Positions 61,960-64,000 of a DNA stretch of 64,000 nt are shown one piece after another. Source of the stretch: Nocardioides scoriae (GTDB lineage: Bacteria > Actinomycetota > Actinomycetes > Propionibacteriales > Nocardioidaceae); assembly GCF_900104965.1 (NCBI RefSeq), contig NZ_LT629757.1, positions 3,596,001 to 3,660,000 on the forward strand. The letters are read 5' to 3'. Position numbers and translations under genes: made by a program. Under the pieces are notes generated by a model. It saw nothing but the letters and a program-made list of their open reading frames with translations, was not told the DNA's origin and made no database searches. Numbering within the stretch: the first letter of the stretch is position 1; every line of letters begins with the position of its first letter.

Positions 61960-63677
61960 CGTCGCGCTCCAGTCGGGGAGGAGTCCATCCGGTTGCGGTG
62001 CCGGGCGACCGAGGTGCGGGCCTCGTCGTCGCCGGAGGTGTAGGCCGCGTCGTCCGCGACCAGGTGGTCGAGCTCGTCGGCCTCGGCCTCGAGCTCGGCC
62101 CGCAGGGTCGCGATCTGGGCCTCGACGGCGGCCGTCCGCTGGGCCAGGGCGCGACGGCGGCGCTCCTGCTCCTCCACGCGCAGCCGCTGCGCGCTCTCGT
62201 CGCGACCGGCCTGCTCGAGGCGGGCCGAGCCGGTGAGCACGCCCTGCGGTCCGACGTACACCTCCAGCAGGCGGGGGCCGTCGTCGGTCAGGACGAACTC
62301 GCGCACCTGGTTGGAGTGGGAGGTGCCGCGGCTCTTGATGACGAACATCAGCCGGTTGCGCTCGCCGTTGGACTCCTGGTTGCGCAGCAGCAGCCAGGTG
62401 TCGACCAGCGAGGAGATCTCGACCTCGCTGCTCTCGGCGGCGGAGCCGCGGGTCAGGGTCGTCATCACCGAGGTCACGCCACGGCTCTTGAGCAGGTCGA
62501 GGTCGCGGGCCAGGACCGAGGCGGTCTGGTCCTGGGTGCCGCTGCGGCCCAGGCTCACGACGGCGTCGAGGACGGCCAGGGCCGGGTCCACCTCGTCCAG
62601 CAGGCGGTGGAGCTGGGCCAGGTGCTCCTCCAGCCCGAACGCCGTGGCCCGCACGGAGTGCAGGTGCAGCAGCCCGGCGTCGACCCAGCGCCGCAGGTCG
62701 ATGCCGATCGAGCGCATGTTGCGCACCAGCTGGAGCGGCGACTCCTCGAAGGACACGAAGAGCACCCGCTCGCCCTGGGCGCAGGCGGCTGCCGCCATCG
62801 CGGCGCCGATGCTCGTCTTGCCGGTGCCGGCGGAGCCGCTGATCATCATCGCCGAGCCGCGGTAGACGCCGCCCGCGAGCATCCCGTCGAGCTCGGGGAC
62901 GCCGGTCGAGACCCGCTCCTCGGACGCCTCGTAGGTCAGGCCCATCGAGGTGATGGGCACGACGGTCAGGCCGCGGGCGGTGATGAGGAAGGGGTACTCG
63001 TTGGTGCCGTGCAGCGAGCCGCGGTACTTGGTGATGCGCATCCGCCGCGTCGACAGGCCGTCCTCGACGCGGTGGTCGAGCACGACGACGCAGTCGGAGA
63101 CGAACTCCTCGATGCCGATCCGGGTGAGCTGGTCGGTGCCCCCGCCGCGCTCGCCGGTGATGACGACGGTGAGGTCGCGCTCCTTGAGCCACCGGAAGAG
63201 GCGGCTCAGCTCGCTGCGGACCACGGCGTGGTTGGGCAGGGCGGCGAAGAGCACCTCGATGGTGTCGAGCACGACCCGCTTGGCCCCGATCGAGTCGACC
63301 GCGAGCTGGAGCCGGAGGAACAGGCCGGTGAGGTCGAACTGCCCGGCCTCGACGAAGTCGGCCGGGTCGAGGTGGAAGGAGTCGATCGCCAGCAGGCCGT
63401 CGGCCTCGAGCTGGGGGAGGTCGAAGCCGAGCGAGGCGACGTTGGTCGCGATGTCGGCGGCGTCCTCCTCGAAGGCGAGCAGCACCCCGGGCTCGCCGTG
63501 GTCCGTGGCCCCGCGCACCAGGAACTCGATCCCGAAGAGGGTCTTGCCGGCGCCCGCGGAGCCCGCGACGAGGGTCGGGCGCCCACGCGGGAGACCGCCG
63601 TTGGTGATGTCGTCGAGGCCGGAGATGCCGCTGGGGCACTTCTCCAGGCTCGCCACACCACTCCCAGAGGTGCTCAC
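61956..63677 (-). CDS. kaiC: KaiC-family circadian-type ATPase
   Basis: About 573 aa. Two RecA-like lobes: CI with GSAGAGKT (residues 39-46) and FEED glutamates (70-71), and CII with GSAGTGKT (281-288) and FEES glutamates (311-312). The phospho-acceptor pair equivalent to Ser431/Thr432 is Ser422/Ser423 ([14 protein letters not shown]), followed by [15 protein letters not shown] coiled coil (485-542, [20 protein letters not shown]) forms the C-terminus in place of the KaiA-binding tail. The GTG at 63677 has a GGAAG site; ATG at 63698 is possible. First gene of the kaiCB-PAS-RR operon. Confidence 0.9.
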   Translation of the reverse strand: MSTSGSGVASLEKCPSGISGLDDITNGGLPRGRPTLVAGSAGAGKTLFGIEFLVRGATDHGEPGVLLAFEEDAADIATNVASLGFDLPQLEADGLLAIDSFHLDPADFVEAGQFDLTGLFLRLQLAVDSIGAKRVVLDTIEVLFAALPNHAVVRSELSRLFRWLKERDLTVVITGERGGGTDQLTRIGIEEFVSDCVVVLDHRVEDGLSTRRMRITKYRGSLHGTNEYPFLITARGLTVVPITSMGLTYEASEERVSTGVPELDGMLAGGVYRGSAMMISGSAGTGKTSIGAAMAAAACAQGERVLFVSFEESPLQLVRNMRSIGIDLRRWVDAGLLHLHSVRATAFGLEEHLAQLHRLLDEVDPALAVLDAVVSLGRSGTQDQTASVLARDLDLLKSRGVTSVMTTLTRGSAAESSEVEISSLVDTWLLLRNQESNGERNRLMFVIKSRGTSHSNQVREFVLTDDGPRLLEVYVGPQGVLTGSARLEQAGRDESAQRLRVEEQERRRRALAQRTAAVEAQIATLRAELEAEADELDHLVADDAAYTSGDDEARTSVARHRNRMDSSPTGARR

Positions 63678-63698
63678 GTCGTCACTTCCTTCACTCAT

Positions 63699-64000
63699 TG
63701 CGTCACCGGACCCACCCGCGCAGTCTTCCTTGTCGATGCGGCGAGCGCGGCACTTTGACGAGGAACCCGCCCGACAATCGTCCGTCGCGGGCCCGGACGC
63801 GCAGACGGGGCCCCCGAGAGCACCGCTGCGCTTGCCTTCCCCTTGCGAACGCAGAAGTGGGTCTCGAGGGCCCCTTCTGCGCCGCACGCTACGGCTCCGC
63901 CGGTGTGTTGGTCAACGTCGGCGGCGCAGGTGGTGCCGCGGTTGTGCACCGCCTGTGGACAAACCTGTGGACGACGTGTGGAGGACGGTGTGGACGACGT
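63699..64000. other. 302-bp region upstream of kaiC, no convincing gene
   Basis: No convincing gene. It contains an inverted repeat (CGCAGAAG at 63850-63857 and CTTCTGCG at 63874-63881) and, at its end, four TGTGGA-type repeats. The kaiC promoter is expected here but no clear -10/-35 pair was found. A short minus-strand open frame (63695-63949) was rejected. Confidence 0.5.
63954..63997. repeat. four TGTGGANNA repeats resembling DnaA boxes
   Basis: TGTGGACAA (63954), TGTGGACGA (63966), TGTGGAGGA (63977) and TGTGGACGA (63989) recur at 11- to 12-bp spacing. The first is the exact complement of the actinobacterial DnaA box TTGTCCACA. They run to the window end and may continue. Confidence 0.55.

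Noticed and set aside
63695-63949. 84-codon minus-strand open frame upstream of kaiC
   Set aside because: It crosses the kaiC start and ribosome site, has no domain and no ribosome site, so it is more likely noncoding.

Overview
The window is a very GC-rich bacterial chromosome segment, almost fully coding, with many GTG starts and 4-bp gene overlaps. The gene set (WhiB7, AdnAB, mycoredoxin, RseA-type anti-sigma factor, DUF3107, DUF3117, DUF5302, DUF6758) marks an actinobacterium. I would guess Nocardioides or a close relative; that genus call rests on overall impression, not on a marker gene. No tRNA, rRNA, transposase, phage gene or CRISPR array was seen.

Layout. (1) 1-5.6 kb: accessory genes for maturing a CO-dehydrogenase/xanthine-dehydrogenase type molybdenum hydroxylase (MocA-like nucleotidyltransferase, MoxR/CoxD ATPase, CoxE, XdhC/CoxF), with an aminoglycoside-phosphotransferase-like kinase in the same run. 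The hydroxylase subunits are not here and may lie left of the window. (2) 5.6-12.9 kb: accessory region with AraC and VOC genes, a methyltransferase, a secreted hydrolase, GAF and LysR regulators, and EamA and LysE exporters. (3) 12.9-25 kb: a conserved block (dapE, LOG protein, DUF3117, pepA, O-methyltransferase, sigE-rseA-htrA, tatB, mrp, DUF1003, CBS/MgtE-N). From memory it resembles the M. tuberculosis dapE-sigE-mrp region (about Rv1202-Rv1232c). (4) 25-31.4 kb: an acyl-CoA dehydrogenase, a lipoprotein subtilase, DUF genes, MaoC and a histidine phosphatase. (5) 31.4-59.4 kb: a block resembling M. tuberculosis Rv3213c-Rv3196 (ParA, DEAD helicase, ferritin-like, DUF3107, TetR, MoeZ, ATL, AdnA, AdnB, NudC, mycoredoxin, UvrD2, WhiB7, ABC1 kinase, ThiF-like). 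It is interrupted by MarR-MFS and QorB-HxlR modules and a few enzymes. (6) 59.6-64 kb: an enoyl-CoA hydratase and a four-gene KaiC-KaiB-PAS-response-regulator operon. DnaA-box-like repeats lie at the very end.

How it works together. The sigE block is an envelope-stress circuit: sigma factor, zinc anti-sigma factor and membrane HtrA protease. The WhiB7 locus has the parts expected of an antibiotic-responsive attenuated gene: an AT-rich element before the -35, a leader ORF and a terminator before whiB7. AdnAB, UvrD2 and the alkyltransferase-like protein form a DNA-repair neighbourhood. The Kai operon is the most distinctive system: both KaiC ATPase lobes, a phospho-acceptor pair and KaiB are present, KaiA is absent, and the output appears to be a PAS protein with a degenerate DHp helix plus a receiver-only regulator.

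Two conserved genes (O-methyltransferase at 17942-18592 and DEAD-box helicase at 32861-34384) have no ATG, GTG or TTG where their conserved N-termini require one.
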